A DNA stretch of 64,000 nt from Polycladidibacter hongkongensis (GCF_001561995.1 NZ_LLWC01000009.1:276159-340158); one strand, 5' to 3'; positions 8,961-17,562 are shown, counted from the first letter of the stretch. The notes: generated by a model not told the origin, from the sequence alone. Translations and numbers: made by a program.

Positions 8961-9353
8961 ATCAATGCCTTTTACTATCTCTTTCAAACACAGCAATGCC
9001 ACTCCCCCTGTGATTTGCCAAGAACAAGCAGCATTATTCCTATCTCCTGCGTGTTTTTGTTGAAAATAACCCAAATTTGGCGCGCGGGCGCTGGAAATAT
9101 TCTGTTGCGGGTCAAACTTCTCTACAGTTTTTGCGCAATATTTCCGCGGGATCGGTGCAAAAACAGCTAGAAACTACCAATTCTCAAGGAAAACTCGTTT
9201 TGGACCCAAAAACCGGTTGATCGTTGGCGGCTGCACAATGTACTCACTCTATGCGTATTAATACAAATTGGCGCAATTAGTTGCCAATTGTTCAGTTGAG
9301 CGATGCTTGTAATGGCATATATCTTGCCATCCGGTGCATCTGGGGGAGAATAA
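8961..9353. other. Divergent intergenic region nitroreductase / liv operon
   Basis: About 390 bases without a gene. The part near livG contains an inverted repeat AATTGGC / GCCAATT (9266-9289, arms of seven bases, 10-base spacer) that could be an operator for the liv operon. The livG ribosome site GGGGGAGAA is directly before its ATG. Nothing else supportable. Confidence 0.4.
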
Positions 9354-10124
9354 ATGCTGGAAGTTGACCAGCTGACAAAGAGCTTCGGCGGGTTCAAGGC
9401 CGTTCAGTCTTGTTCGCTATCCGTTAAAGAAGGCACGATAACAGGGCTCGTCGGGCCAAACGGTGCAGGCAAGACCACGCTCTTTAATCTAATCGCCGGC
9501 GCATTCCAGCCAACGTCCGGCTCCATTCACTTTATGGGCAAGGATGTGACAAGCCTTAGCTCAGATAAGTTGTTCCACCGTGGTTTGGTTCGTACATTTC
9601 AGATCCCCCATGAATTTCATCGGTTAACGGTGCTGGAAAACCTCATGTTGGTGCCGGAAAACCAGCTGGGGGAGAACTTGCTGGCCAATTGGTTGCGCTC
9701 GGGGCAGGTACGGGCACAGGAAGAATTAACCCGCCAAAAAGCTTGGGAAACTCTGGAGTTCCTTGAGCTGACCCACGTGGCAGACGAGCGCGCTGGCAAT
9801 CTTTCCGGTGGCCAGAAAAAGCTGCTTGAGCTTGGCCGTACCATGATGACAGACGCCAAATTGGTGCTGCTGGATGAGCCCGCCGCCGGAGTAAACCGGA
9901 CCCTATTGCGCAAACTGGAAGAAAAGATCCAGATCCTCAACAAAGAGCGCGGCTACACATTCATGCTGATCGAGCACGATATGGAAATGATCGAAAAGCT
10001 CTGCGATCCCGTTATTTGTATGGCCGAAGGCTCTGTCCTCATTGCGGGTAGTTTTGCCCAAGTGCGCTCCGATAAACGCGTGCTGGAAGCCTATTTGGGT
10101 GAAGTTGTAGGAGATGCGGCATGA
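9354..10124 (+). CDS. livG: Branched-chain amino acid ABC transporter, ATPase LivG
   Basis: A 256-residue ABC ATPase of the HAAT family. It shows Walker A GPNGAGKTTLF (about residues 37-47), the LivG-type IPHEFHRLTVLENL region, signature NLSGGQKKLLELGR and Walker B KLVLLDEPAAGVN. It energises import with LivF through the LivHM permeases. First gene of a five-gene operon (G-F-H-M-K); its stop overlaps livF by four bases (ATGA). The ligand could be Leu/Ile/Val or another amide or aromatic acid, since this family is broad. Confidence 0.93.
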   Translation: MLEVDQLTKSFGGFKAVQSCSLSVKEGTITGLVGPNGAGKTTLFNLIAGAFQPTSGSIHFMGKDVTSLSSDKLFHRGLVRTFQIPHEFHRLTVLENLMLVPENQLGENLLANWLRSGQVRAQEELTRQKAWETLEFLELTHVADERAGNLSGGQKKLLELGRTMMTDAKLVLLDEPAAGVNRTLLRKLEEKIQILNKERGYTFMLIEHDMEMIEKLCDPVICMAEGSVLIAGSFAQVRSDKRVLEAYLGEVVGDAA

Positions 10125-10846
10125 CCAACACATCTAAAACAACACCTACCTTGGTGATGAAAGACGTGCGCGCCGGCTACGGTGATGCTGATATCCTGCA
10201 TGACATCAATATCAAGGTTGCGCGCAGGGAAATAGTCTCCATCATCGGCCCCAATGGAGCTGGCAAATCGACAGCAATGAAAGCTGTGTTCGGCCTTTTG
10301 AATGTCCGCGGCGGCTCCATTACCGTCGCCGGGCAGGATATGACCGGCTGGAAGCCGAATAAAATTGTGCAAAATGGCGTTTGCTACGTACCTCAGGTGA
10401 ACAACGTTTTCCGTGAGATGACGGTGTTGGAAAATCTGGAAATGGGGGCATTTTTGCGCAAAGGCGACTTCACCGCCGCCCTTGACCGGGTTTTCTCCCT
10501 GTTTCCGGATTTGCGCGAGCGCCGTTCCGCCATGGCCGGTTCCCTCTCGGGCGGTCAGCGCCAAATGGTGGCTATGGGCCGCGCCTTGATGCTGGATCCG
10601 GTATTGCTATTGTTAGATGAGCCAACAGCAGGCCTCTCTCCAAAATACATGGAGCAGATTTTCGAAATCACCCGCTCGGTCCGAGATACGGATGTTTCCA
10701 TTTTGCTTGTTGAGCAACATGCCAAGCAGGCACTGACATTTTCTGATCGTGCCTATGTGCTTGCAGCAGGGCAAAACCGCCACGAAGGCACAGGCGAGGG
10801 GCTGCTGGCCGATCGCGAAGTCGCAGAAATGTTCCTTGGCGGATAG
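10121..10846 (+). CDS. livF: Branched-chain amino acid ABC transporter, ATPase LivF
   Basis: A 241-residue second ATPase of the HAAT transporter. Walker A GPNGAGKSTAM, signature SLSGGQRQMVAMGR and Walker B LLLLDEPTAGLSP are present, with the LivF-type RGGSITVAGQDMTGWKP segment. It forms a heterodimer with LivG on the cytoplasmic side. Overlaps livG by four bases and is followed after 15 bases by livH. Confidence 0.93.
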   Translation: MTNTSKTTPTLVMKDVRAGYGDADILHDINIKVARREIVSIIGPNGAGKSTAMKAVFGLLNVRGGSITVAGQDMTGWKPNKIVQNGVCYVPQVNNVFREMTVLENLEMGAFLRKGDFTAALDRVFSLFPDLRERRSAMAGSLSGGQRQMVAMGRALMLDPVLLLLDEPTAGLSPKYMEQIFEITRSVRDTDVSILLVEQHAKQALTFSDRAYVLAAGQNRHEGTGEGLLADREVAEMFLGG

Positions 10847-10861
10847 GCAGGGCAAGAGAAA

Positions 10862-11734
10862 ATGACACTCCTTGAACTAATGAATTTCTACGTGATCCCC
10901 GGCTTGGTGCTCGGGTCGATCTATGCTGTCGGCGCTGTCGGCATTACCCTTGTTTTTGGTATCCTGCGTTTCGCCCACTTGGCGCACGGTGATCTGGCCA
11001 CTTTCGGTGCCTTTGCCGCGCTTGCCGTCGTCACGGCCTCTGGCATAAGCCCGTGGGCGGCGCTGCCGATTGCCATGGCACTATGTGCACTTATCGCCAT
11101 TGGTATCGATAAGGTCTTCTATGATTACCTAACCGACCGGCCAAAAATCATTACCGTGATGGCCTCGCTTGGCATCGCGCTCATGCTGCGGGCCGTCATT
11201 CAGGTAATCTGGGGCGTGGATACGGAAACATACAGCCGAGGCCTCGTCCGTCCCGAAAACTATTGGGGCCTGCGCCTTCGAGATCGTGAGATTTTCACCA
11301 TGCTTGCGATGTTCGCCATTGTTGGTGTGCTCTGGGTGTTCTTGCAAAAGACAAAATGGGGCAAGGCCATGCGCGCCATGTCGGATAACCCGGATCTGGC
11401 CTTGCTCTCTGGTGTCGATAACCGCCGTACAACCATGCTGACCTGGGCCATTGTCGGGGCGCTTTGCGCCGCCTCGGGCTTCTTCCTCGGTCTAAACACC
11501 GAGCTGAAGGCTCTCATGGGATGGACAATGTTGCTGCCCATGTTCGCTGCGGCAATCCTTGGCGGTGTCGGCCGCGTTGAAGGCGCGGTGCTTGGCGGGC
11601 TTGTCGTCGGCGTGGCTGAGGAGCTGTCCGTGCTGGTTCTGCCTAGCGAGTATAAAGCCGCCATGGCCTTTGTCATCCTTCTTCTCATTCTTTTGGTCAG
11701 GCCCACGGGCTTGCTCAAAGGCAAACTACTTTAA
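10862..11734 (+). CDS. livH: Branched-chain amino acid ABC transporter permease LivH
   Basis: A 290-residue integral membrane protein with about eight hydrophobic segments. It opens with the typical GLVLGSIYAVGAVGITLVFG and RFAHLAHGDLATFGAF, and has the coupling-helix region GKAMRAMSDNPDLALLSGV and the C-terminal LLVRPTGLLKG. It forms the channel with LivM. Fourth-last gene of the operon with 12 bases to livM. Confidence 0.93.
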   Translation: MTLLELMNFYVIPGLVLGSIYAVGAVGITLVFGILRFAHLAHGDLATFGAFAALAVVTASGISPWAALPIAMALCALIAIGIDKVFYDYLTDRPKIITVMASLGIALMLRAVIQVIWGVDTETYSRGLVRPENYWGLRLRDREIFTMLAMFAIVGVLWVFLQKTKWGKAMRAMSDNPDLALLSGVDNRRTTMLTWAIVGALCAASGFFLGLNTELKALMGWTMLLPMFAAAILGGVGRVEGAVLGGLVVGVAEELSVLVLPSEYKAAMAFVILLLILLVRPTGLLKGKLL

Positions 11735-11746
11735 GGGGCGGCTGGC

Positions 11747-12694
11747 ATGGAAATTCCAGGGATCCTGATCTACGCCATGTCCATGGCAATCTTCATGGGC
11801 ATTTACGCTATTCTTGCACTGGGGCTGAACATCCAGTGGGGCTTTACCGGCCTGTTTAATGCTGGTATCGCCGGATTCTTTGCGGTTGGCGCCTACACCT
11901 CCGCCTTGGTAACCAGCGCGCTAAGCGCTAACCACTTGGGCGGGCTGGATTTGCCGGTGCCCGTGGGCTGGGCCGCTGCCATGCTCGTGGCGGGCCTCGT
12001 CGCGTGGCCTATCGGCAAAATATGCTTGCGCTTCCGCTCCGATTATCTGGCCATCGCCACCATCGGTGTGGCTGAGATCATTCGCTTGGTAATTAAGTCA
12101 GAAGGCTGGCTCACCGGCGGCGCACGCGGTGTCACCAAAATTCCACGGCCTCTGGCCTCGGATAATTATGCACTCTCCGAGCTCTCTTATCTTGCGCTCG
12201 TCGTGATTGTGCTTTTCTGTATTTACCTGCTGGTTGAAAAGCAGTTGAAAGCGCCTTGGGGCCGCATGATGCGCGGTATCCGCGATAATGAGCTGGCTGC
12301 AAACGCCATGGGTAAAAACATCGAGCGCCGTCGCCTAGAGGCGTTCATCTTCGGTGCGGCCATCATGGGGTTGGGCGGGGCAATGCTGGCCCACTACTAC
12401 CGTTCGATCACACCAGAAGCGATTGATCCGATGATCGCCACTTTCCTTGTCTGGATCATGTTGATCCTTGGCGGCTCGGGCAATAACCGCGGTGCCATTT
12501 TGGGAGTGGTCGTTGTCTGGACGATCTGGTCCATGTCCGAGTTCGTTACCGATCAGCTGCCAGAGGAATACGCGATCAAAGCCAAATATATGCGCGTGTT
12601 TATCATCGGCTTGATGCTGCAACTGGTCCTGCGTTTCCGCCCCGAAGGCATCTTGCCAGAGGCGGATCAGAAATCTGCTCAGCGTCGAAAATAA
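11747..12694 (+). CDS. livM: Branched-chain amino acid ABC transporter permease LivM
   Basis: A 315-residue permease. LGLNIQWGFTGLFNAGIAGFF near the start, GRMMRGIRDNELAANAMGKN in the middle (cytoplasmic coupling loop) and RFRPEGILPE at the end are family hallmarks. Partner of LivH in the membrane. Followed by a 106-base gap with a strong ribosome site for the binding protein gene. Confidence 0.93.
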   Translation: MEIPGILIYAMSMAIFMGIYAILALGLNIQWGFTGLFNAGIAGFFAVGAYTSALVTSALSANHLGGLDLPVPVGWAAAMLVAGLVAWPIGKICLRFRSDYLAIATIGVAEIIRLVIKSEGWLTGGARGVTKIPRPLASDNYALSELSYLALVVIVLFCIYLLVEKQLKAPWGRMMRGIRDNELAANAMGKNIERRRLEAFIFGAAIMGLGGAMLAHYYRSITPEAIDPMIATFLVWIMLILGGSGNNRGAILGVVVVWTIWSMSEFVTDQLPEEYAIKAKYMRVFIIGLMLQLVLRFRPEGILPEADQKSAQRRK

Positions 12695-12800
12695 CAAGAA
12701 GCAAGAGGAGGGGATGCGCAGCCCGCGCACCCAACTTCCCGATAATCTTTGTGAATACGCCTTGCCTGCAAGGCATCTAAAACCCTTTTAGGAGGAAACT

Positions 12801-14003
12801 ATGAAACTTACTCATCTCGTTGTTGCTGCAAGCCTGTTTGGCTCCACCGCACTTGTTGCAAATTCTGCTGCTGCCGATGTGAAAGTCGGTCTGTTGGGCG
12901 GTATTTCTGGCCCAATCGCTGCGATGGCCCCGCCAATGATTGATGCTGCAAAGCTGGCGTTCGCACAGGTGAATGAGCAGGGCGGCGTTCTGGGCGGCCA
13001 GAAAATCGTAACCGTTGTGGGCGATAGTGCATGTAATCCGCAAAACGGTGTGGATGCAGCCTCCAAGCTTGTCAACGTAGAGCAGGTGACCGCTCTGGTC
13101 GGCCCACATTGCTCCGGCCCGGTTATCGCAGTTGCAAACTCCGTTGCAGCACCTGCAGGCGTTGCCTTGATCACCCCGTCTGGCACGTCCCCGGAAATCA
13201 CCGGTCTGGACGACAAAGGCACCGTCTACCGCACCGTACCTTCTGATGACTACCAAGGCCGTGCGCTGGCTCGTACGCTGGTTGCACAAGGCACCAAGAA
13301 CGTCGCCGTTGCATACTTGAACAACGACTATGGATCCGGTCTTGCTGGTGCGTTTAAAGCTGAGTTTGAAACACAGGGTGGCAAAATCTCCGGTTACGCG
13401 GCGCATGAAGAAGGCAAAGCATCTTACCGCACCAACCTTGCAGAATTGTCCCGCGGTGGCGCCGACACACTGGTTATTTTTGACTACGGCGATGGCTCCG
13501 GTCTAACCATTTTGCGCCAAGCGCTTGAGAATGGCTTCTTCACCAACTTTGTTGGCGGTGATGGCATGAAGTCTGATGCACCTATCAAAGAACTGGGTGC
13601 AGAAAACCTCACCACATTTGTAGCATCCTCCCCAATGGGTGAGGCCTCTAGCAGCCTCGATAGCTTCAACAAGGCCTTCACCGCAGCTGGCGGTAGCGCG
13701 GATGCGATCTTCGTTGCCAACTCCTACGATGCTGCCTTTGTGCTTGCTCTGGCAATCGAGAAAGCTGGCGGCGACAAAGCCAAAGTTCCTGCTGCTATTT
13801 CTGCTGTTTCCGATGGCAAAGGCGAAGCTGTTGCCGCTGGCGAATGGAAGAAAGCTGTTGAGCTGATCAAAGCTGGCAAGGAGATCGATTACAAGGGCGC
13901 CGCTGGCGACCTGAACTTCGATGCGAACGGCGATGTACCTGGCGCCTACGGCCTCTTCTCTATTGACGGTGAGAGCTTCAAGCTTCAGACCCCGATGAAC
14001 TAA
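12801..14003 (+). CDS. livK: Branched-chain amino acid ABC transporter, periplasmic binding protein
   Basis: A 400-residue secreted binding protein. A Sec signal peptide (MKLTHLVVAASLFGSTALV, cleavage probably after the Ala-rich NSAAA) precedes a type I periplasmic fold: VKVGLLGGISGPIAA, VVGDSACNPQNGV, ALVGPHCSG, ALITPSGTSPE. Two Cys (in DSACN and GPHCSG) may form a disulfide, as in LIV-binding proteins. The ribosome site TTAGGAGG is strong, fitting high binding-protein expression even though it is the last gene. A terminator follows at 14028. The real ligand cannot be told from sequence. Confidence 0.92.
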   Translation: MKLTHLVVAASLFGSTALVANSAAADVKVGLLGGISGPIAAMAPPMIDAAKLAFAQVNEQGGVLGGQKIVTVVGDSACNPQNGVDAASKLVNVEQVTALVGPHCSGPVIAVANSVAAPAGVALITPSGTSPEITGLDDKGTVYRTVPSDDYQGRALARTLVAQGTKNVAVAYLNNDYGSGLAGAFKAEFETQGGKISGYAAHEEGKASYRTNLAELSRGGADTLVIFDYGDGSGLTILRQALENGFFTNFVGGDGMKSDAPIKELGAENLTTFVASSPMGEASSSLDSFNKAFTAAGGSADAIFVANSYDAAFVLALAIEKAGGDKAKVPAAISAVSDGKGEAVAAGEWKKAVELIKAGKEIDYKGAAGDLNFDANGDVPGAYGLFSIDGESFKLQTPMN

Positions 14004-14027
14004 GCACGTAGTGCAGCAATTAAAACG

Positions 14028-14058
14028 AAAAGGCCGGGTCATAGCACCCGGCCTTTTT
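14028..14058 (+). terminator. Rho-independent terminator of the liv operon
   Basis: Stem AAAGGCCGGGT / ACCCGGCCTTT with a six-base loop and a following T-run, 25 bases after the livK stop. The stem is symmetrical with A-run upstream, so it may also stop hemP transcription arriving from the right. Confidence 0.9.
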
Positions 14059-14126
14059 CATTGTGGATAATCGTGGGGTCGGAGCCTGATCAAGACTGAT
14101 TCTCAAGGCTCCAAAGTACCACTAGC

Positions 14127-14297
14127 CTACTTCGTCAGAATCAGTTTGCCCAGCTTGGTTATGGTTAGGCGATAGACATCATCATTGTGAGAAATCTGAA
14201 TTTCTCTTTCACCTTCAAACAGGTCCTTGCTGCTAAGAACCTTACGCATGTCGCTAGAAAATTTAGCTGTTTCAACGCTTTGTTGTGCAACTGGCAT
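14127..14297 (-). CDS. hemP: Hemin uptake protein HemP
   Basis: A 56-residue protein, MPVAQQSVETAKFSSDMRK at the N-terminus and a C-terminal HemP domain: LFEGEREIQI followed by DDVYRLTITKLGKLILTK. This is the typical HemP/HmuP ending (YRLRxTxxGKLILTK). The start codon has AGGAG nine bases upstream. HemP/HmuP proteins are needed for heme use in rhizobia and act as co-activators or post-transcriptional helpers for heme receptor expression. It is divergent from the TonB operon and shares its control region, which holds a TGA-N9-TCA iron box at 14378. A plus-strand frame over the same bases is spurious. Confidence 0.9.
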   Translation of the reverse strand: MPVAQQSVETAKFSSDMRKVLSSKDLFEGEREIQISHNDDVYRLTITKLGKLILTK

Positions 14298-14377
14298 GAG
14301 GGAGATCTCCTGTTAATCCCAAAGCTGTCTTGTCCCTGCATGCGTTTTCCAAAAGCACAGGGTCAAACAATATAACT

Positions 14378-14392
14378 TGACTTTCATATTCA
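14378..14392. promoter_or_regulatory. Iron-rhodo box (TGA-N9-TCA), candidate RirA site
   Basis: TGACTTTCATATTCA matches the IRO-box core TGA-N9-TCA known for RirA-controlled iron genes in rhizobia. It lies 80 bases upstream of hemP and about 170 upstream of the secreted-protein/exbB operon, so one site could repress both directions under iron-replete conditions. A rirA gene lies 3 kb away and a second box precedes fbpA. Confidence 0.6.
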
Positions 14393-14564
14393 TATTTAAG
14401 TACAAGTGCAATGCCTGATGTCGCTGAATTGATTATCGCGTCACTCAATTGAGCATAAGATGTCTGGCCGTACTATCGTTTGCAAGCCAGTTACGCCTCT
14501 CTCCCTCAGTAACAAGCCAGCCTACGGTACTCACAGCAATCATTACCCAAACAGGATAATCCAA

Positions 14565-15023
14565 ATGTCGTTTGTTGGTTTATGCAAAGGCAAAATTGCA
14601 TTTTTTATTGCTCCACTAATTTTCTCTGCCTTCATCGCCTGTTTTCCCGCTTCAGCGGCGGCAACCGGTTCTGGAAAGCTGATTAAGCTTCAACTGCTTA
14701 AGGATGAGCAGGTTGCAGATTCCTGCAGAGTGTCGTTTCTTGCAAAAAATACAATGGGGACCAGCATTGAGGATCTCTCGCTTGATCTCGTAATCTTTGA
14801 TCGCGAGGGGGGGCTGGTTGACTTGTTAAGCGTATCGCTCGGGCGCTTGCCAAACAAAAAGACGCGCGTTCAAGCCTACGATATTGCGGGTGTGAAATGC
14901 GAGGGAATTGCAAGCCTGCTCGTCAATGATGTGACCGCCTGCACTGGTGAAGCGCTGAACAATGCCGCTTGCTTGGATGCGATGGATATCTCCCATCGCG
15001 GACAAATAGAATTGCAGCTTTAA
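14565..15023 (+). CDS. Secreted protein of unknown function leading the TonB/ExbBD operon
   Basis: A 152-residue protein with an N-terminal signal sequence (residues 1-29, hydrophobic FFIAPLIFSAFIACFPAS followed by AAA). The mature part looks like a small beta-rich domain (CRVSFLAKNTMGTSIEDLSLDLVIFD, then LPNKKTRVQAYD) with four mature-region cysteines, C49 plus a cluster near the end (VKCEGI, TACTGE, AACLDA). The start at 14565 gives a clean signal peptide and has AGGA upstream; the longer frame to 14460 does not. It is 27 bases before exbB and is probably a periplasmic accessory to TonB energy transfer. I recall similar proteins next to alphaproteobacterial tonB loci, but no function. Confidence 0.75.
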   Translation: MSFVGLCKGKIAFFIAPLIFSAFIACFPASAAATGSGKLIKLQLLKDEQVADSCRVSFLAKNTMGTSIEDLSLDLVIFDREGGLVDLLSVSLGRLPNKKTRVQAYDIAGVKCEGIASLLVNDVTACTGEALNNAACLDAMDISHRGQIELQL

Positions 15024-15050
15024 GAAACACTTTTAACAAAGAAATTAGAC

Positions 15051-15782
15051 ATGTCATTTGCCGAACTAACAAAATCCATGGGTCCACTAGGCGAGATCAT
15101 TGCTATGGGCGGGCCCGTTGTTACCATCCTATTGCTTCTCAGCATTGTCGCTCTGGCATTAGTAATCGCTAAGTTGTGGCATTTTCGCTGCCTCCATGTT
15201 GGTCGCCATCGGGATGTGCGTGGGGCAGTTGCCTTTTGGTCATCGGGCCAAAAGGAAAAAGCCATCCTTTCTATACAGAGAAGCAATGGTGCATTGGCCC
15301 GTTGCCTGTCTGCTGCGATGAAAAATCACCAGATCGGACAGCTTAACGAAACGGCACAACGCGAAGAGGCCGAAAGCCAATGCAGCGCTCAGCTTGCCAA
15401 TATGCGTGCCTACTTGCGTCCACTCGACATGATTGCGCAAATTGCGCCGCTTCTGGGCCTATTCGGAACTGTAATCGGGATGATCGAGGCGTTTCAGGCG
15501 ATGGCAGACGCTGGCGCGCAAGTTGACCCTGCTGCTCTGGCTGGCGGTATTTGGGTCGCACTGCTGACAACAGCCGTCGGGCTTGCTGTGGCAATTCCAG
15601 CTTCGGTAATGACAAGCTACTTTGATGGTCGCGTTGAGAACGAGCAGCAAGAAATGGAAGTTTTGCTGACCGCAGTGTTTACTCGGGCCGGGTCACGCGC
15701 TCAGGAGCCGCAGCGCGCGGCAAATGCGGCAATGGCACATTCTCAAGAAGTTACAGCACCCCATGCCATTAGCGCAGCGTAG
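15051..15782 (+). CDS. exbB: TonB-system proton channel subunit ExbB
   Basis: A 243-residue MotA/TolQ/ExbB-family protein. A first membrane segment lies at about 18-40 (VVTILLLLSIVALALVIA), a cytoplasmic loop follows, then two segments around 125-145 (IAQIAPLLGLFGTVIGMIEAF) and 165-185 (ALLTTAVGLAVAIPA). The GLFGTVIGM and GGIWVALLTTAVGLAVAIP motifs are the family signature. With ExbD it uses the proton motive force to energise TonB. Second gene of the operon. Confidence 0.92.
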   Translation: MSFAELTKSMGPLGEIIAMGGPVVTILLLLSIVALALVIAKLWHFRCLHVGRHRDVRGAVAFWSSGQKEKAILSIQRSNGALARCLSAAMKNHQIGQLNETAQREEAESQCSAQLANMRAYLRPLDMIAQIAPLLGLFGTVIGMIEAFQAMADAGAQVDPAALAGGIWVALLTTAVGLAVAIPASVMTSYFDGRVENEQQEMEVLLTAVFTRAGSRAQEPQRAANAAMAHSQEVTAPHAISAA

Positions 15783-15788
15783 GCTTCA

Positions 15789-16172
15789 ATGCAGATTTCA
15801 AGGCAGATAAAGCCGCGCCGTGCCCCCGGACTCACATCGCTGATTGACGTCATTTTTCTACTGCTCATGTTTTTTATGCTGGCTTCGACTTTCTCGAAAT
15901 ATCAGCAGCTAAACATCGCCGGAACACAGCAAGGAACAGGGGTAAGCGAAAGCTCTCGCCCTATAGTGCTGCGAATTGGCAAGCAAGAGGTGGTGTTCGC
16001 AGGTAAATCGATGTCCGCTGAAGAGCTTGTCACGCACCTTGACGCCAAAGATACGGACAAAGAACGCCTTATTGCGCTGCTGCCAAAAGAAGAGGCAACA
16101 GTGCAAGACGCGGTTGATGTCCTCGGAGCGCTCGGGATAGCTGGGTATAATGCAAAACTGGTTGGCAAATAG
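15789..16172 (+). CDS. exbD: TonB-system protein ExbD (first copy)
   Basis: A 127-residue ExbD/TolR protein with a short basic N-terminus, the membrane segment LTSLIDVIFLLLMFFMLAS (residues 16-34) and a periplasmic domain. The conserved Asp of LIDVIF (D20) is the proton-handling residue. Six bases after exbB. Confidence 0.92.
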   Translation: MQISRQIKPRRAPGLTSLIDVIFLLLMFFMLASTFSKYQQLNIAGTQQGTGVSESSRPIVLRIGKQEVVFAGKSMSAEELVTHLDAKDTDKERLIALLPKEEATVQDAVDVLGALGIAGYNAKLVGK

Positions 16173-16195
16173 CCAGCAGGCGATGGATAGCAAAC

Positions 16196-16594
16196 ATGCG
16201 TTTAGCCGCAAAGAAAACAAAGCCGCCGGTTGAGAACACGATACCTCTGATCAATATTGTGTTTCTAATGTTGATCTTCTTCTTGTTCGCCGGGACGCTG
16301 GAACGCGATCCTGCACAGGAAGTATCGCCGGCAATTACACAAGACATGCCTCAAAGTGAGCGGGCTGCAGAGGCTCTGCAGGTTACATCGGGCGCCAAAC
16401 TGTTCTACGGCGATACGCCGGTTGAGGTAGAAGATCTAAAAGAATTCTTGGTTGAAAAAGAGATTTCGCCCGATGCACCACTTCGTTTGGTACCAGACAA
16501 GGAGTTAAGTGCGCGTAAGTTTGCCAAGATCCTCTCGGAATTACGTAAATACGAGTTTGACAATGTCGTATTGCTGACCAAGAGGGAAAAGTGA
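16196..16594 (+). CDS. ExbD-like protein (second copy, Asp missing)
   Basis: A 132-residue ExbD/TolR-like protein with the membrane segment NTIPLINIVFLMLIFFLFAG. At the position where ExbD has Asp (LIDVIF) this protein reads LINIVF, so the proton-carrying residue is Asn. It therefore probably serves as a structural partner in a hetero-oligomer with the first ExbD, which keeps the Asp. It ends in a TGATG overlap with tonB. Confidence 0.85.
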   Translation: MRLAAKKTKPPVENTIPLINIVFLMLIFFLFAGTLERDPAQEVSPAITQDMPQSERAAEALQVTSGAKLFYGDTPVEVEDLKEFLVEKEISPDAPLRLVPDKELSARKFAKILSELRKYEFDNVVLLTKREK

Positions 16595-17562
16595 TGCAAA
16601 CCTCAGTAAAGTCGCTGTCTAAGTGGTCATTGGCAATTGCGTTCGTCATCTCGTCAGCCTTGCATGCTGGGACGTCACTCAGCTTTGTTGAGGAAGAGGA
16701 GAAGGTAGAAATAGCCGCTGCCGCTGGGATGGATGTCGCGGTTGTCGGTTCTCTTGAAGATCTTGTTGCTGGAAACAAGGCAAACATTAGCGCTGCAAAA
16801 CGATCCGAGCCAAAGACTGCGCCTCCCAAAAAGCTGAAACCACTTAAAGAGCCCAAGAAACTGAAGAAGGCTGAATTGAAGCAAATTCAGCCAGCTGCTG
16901 AGCCGTTGGAAGAGCCTTTAAAGGCGCCAGTAGAACAGGTTGAGGGCATTCGTCTGGATGCGGCCAAGCAGCACAAAGCGGCAAAGCCAGTAAAGCCTGT
17001 CGCACAAGACAATAAACCGAAGCCGGTGAAGCCAGAGGACACGACGGCTGCTAAGCCTGTTGAGGTAGCGCAGTCTGAAAAGGCCGAGCCGGTCAAGGCG
17101 ATAAAGACCAAAGTCAAGCCGGTAACTAAACCAAAGCCTAAGAAGGTAGCAAGAGCGCCACAAAAAAAAGGCGCCAAGCTCACCCAGAAGAAAGGCCAGG
17201 CAGGGCAAGCAAAGCGGGCGACACAAGGCGGTAGCAAGGTTAATACCGGCGTTAGCGCGCAAGCGGGCAATGCTGCAAGGGACAACTATAAAGGGTCTGT
17301 ACAACGCAAGATACGTAATGCATTAGAGCGTGAAGTCAGTCGGCGGCGCCGTTACAGCAAGCTCTATGGTGAAGTTGTGTTTTCTTTCACCATTGATCGT
17401 TCTGGCGGGGTCTTAAAGGCAGCTATTATCAAAGGCAGCGGTAAGGCCGCCTTTGATAAGCTTGCGTTGAAAGCCGCAAGCCGGGCATCATTTAAAGCGG
17501 TTCCAAGGGAAATTCCCGCGCCAATAAAGTTCAGCTTAACCTTTAGGCGAGGACGCAGATAG
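16594..17562 (+). CDS. tonB: Energy transducer TonB
   Basis: A 322-residue protein with a single N-terminal membrane anchor (WSLAIAFVISSALHAGTSL), a long Lys/Pro/Ala-rich linker (about 70-215) that spans the periplasm, and a C-terminal TonB domain (about 235-322: YSKLYGEVVFSFTIDRSGG and KAVPREIPAPIKFSL). It transmits energy from ExbBD to outer-membrane receptors. No receptor gene is in the window. The ATG at 16594 overlaps the exbD2 stop; a GTG one codon upstream is also possible. Bidirectional terminator follows. Confidence 0.92.
   Translation: MQTSVKSLSKWSLAIAFVISSALHAGTSLSFVEEEEKVEIAAAAGMDVAVVGSLEDLVAGNKANISAAKRSEPKTAPPKKLKPLKEPKKLKKAELKQIQPAAEPLEEPLKAPVEQVEGIRLDAAKQHKAAKPVKPVAQDNKPKPVKPEDTTAAKPVEVAQSEKAEPVKAIKTKVKPVTKPKPKKVARAPQKKGAKLTQKKGQAGQAKRATQGGSKVNTGVSAQAGNAARDNYKGSVQRKIRNALEREVSRRRRYSKLYGEVVFSFTIDRSGGVLKAAIIKGSGKAAFDKLALKAASRASFKAVPREIPAPIKFSLTFRRGRR

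Noticed and set aside
12777..13406. Long minus-strand frame opposite livK
   Set aside because: Cys- and Arg-rich shadow frame of a strongly supported binding protein gene.
14187..14375. Plus-strand 62-codon frame in the liv/tonB gap
   Set aside because: It is antisense to hemP, which has a recognisable family C-terminus and a ribosome site.
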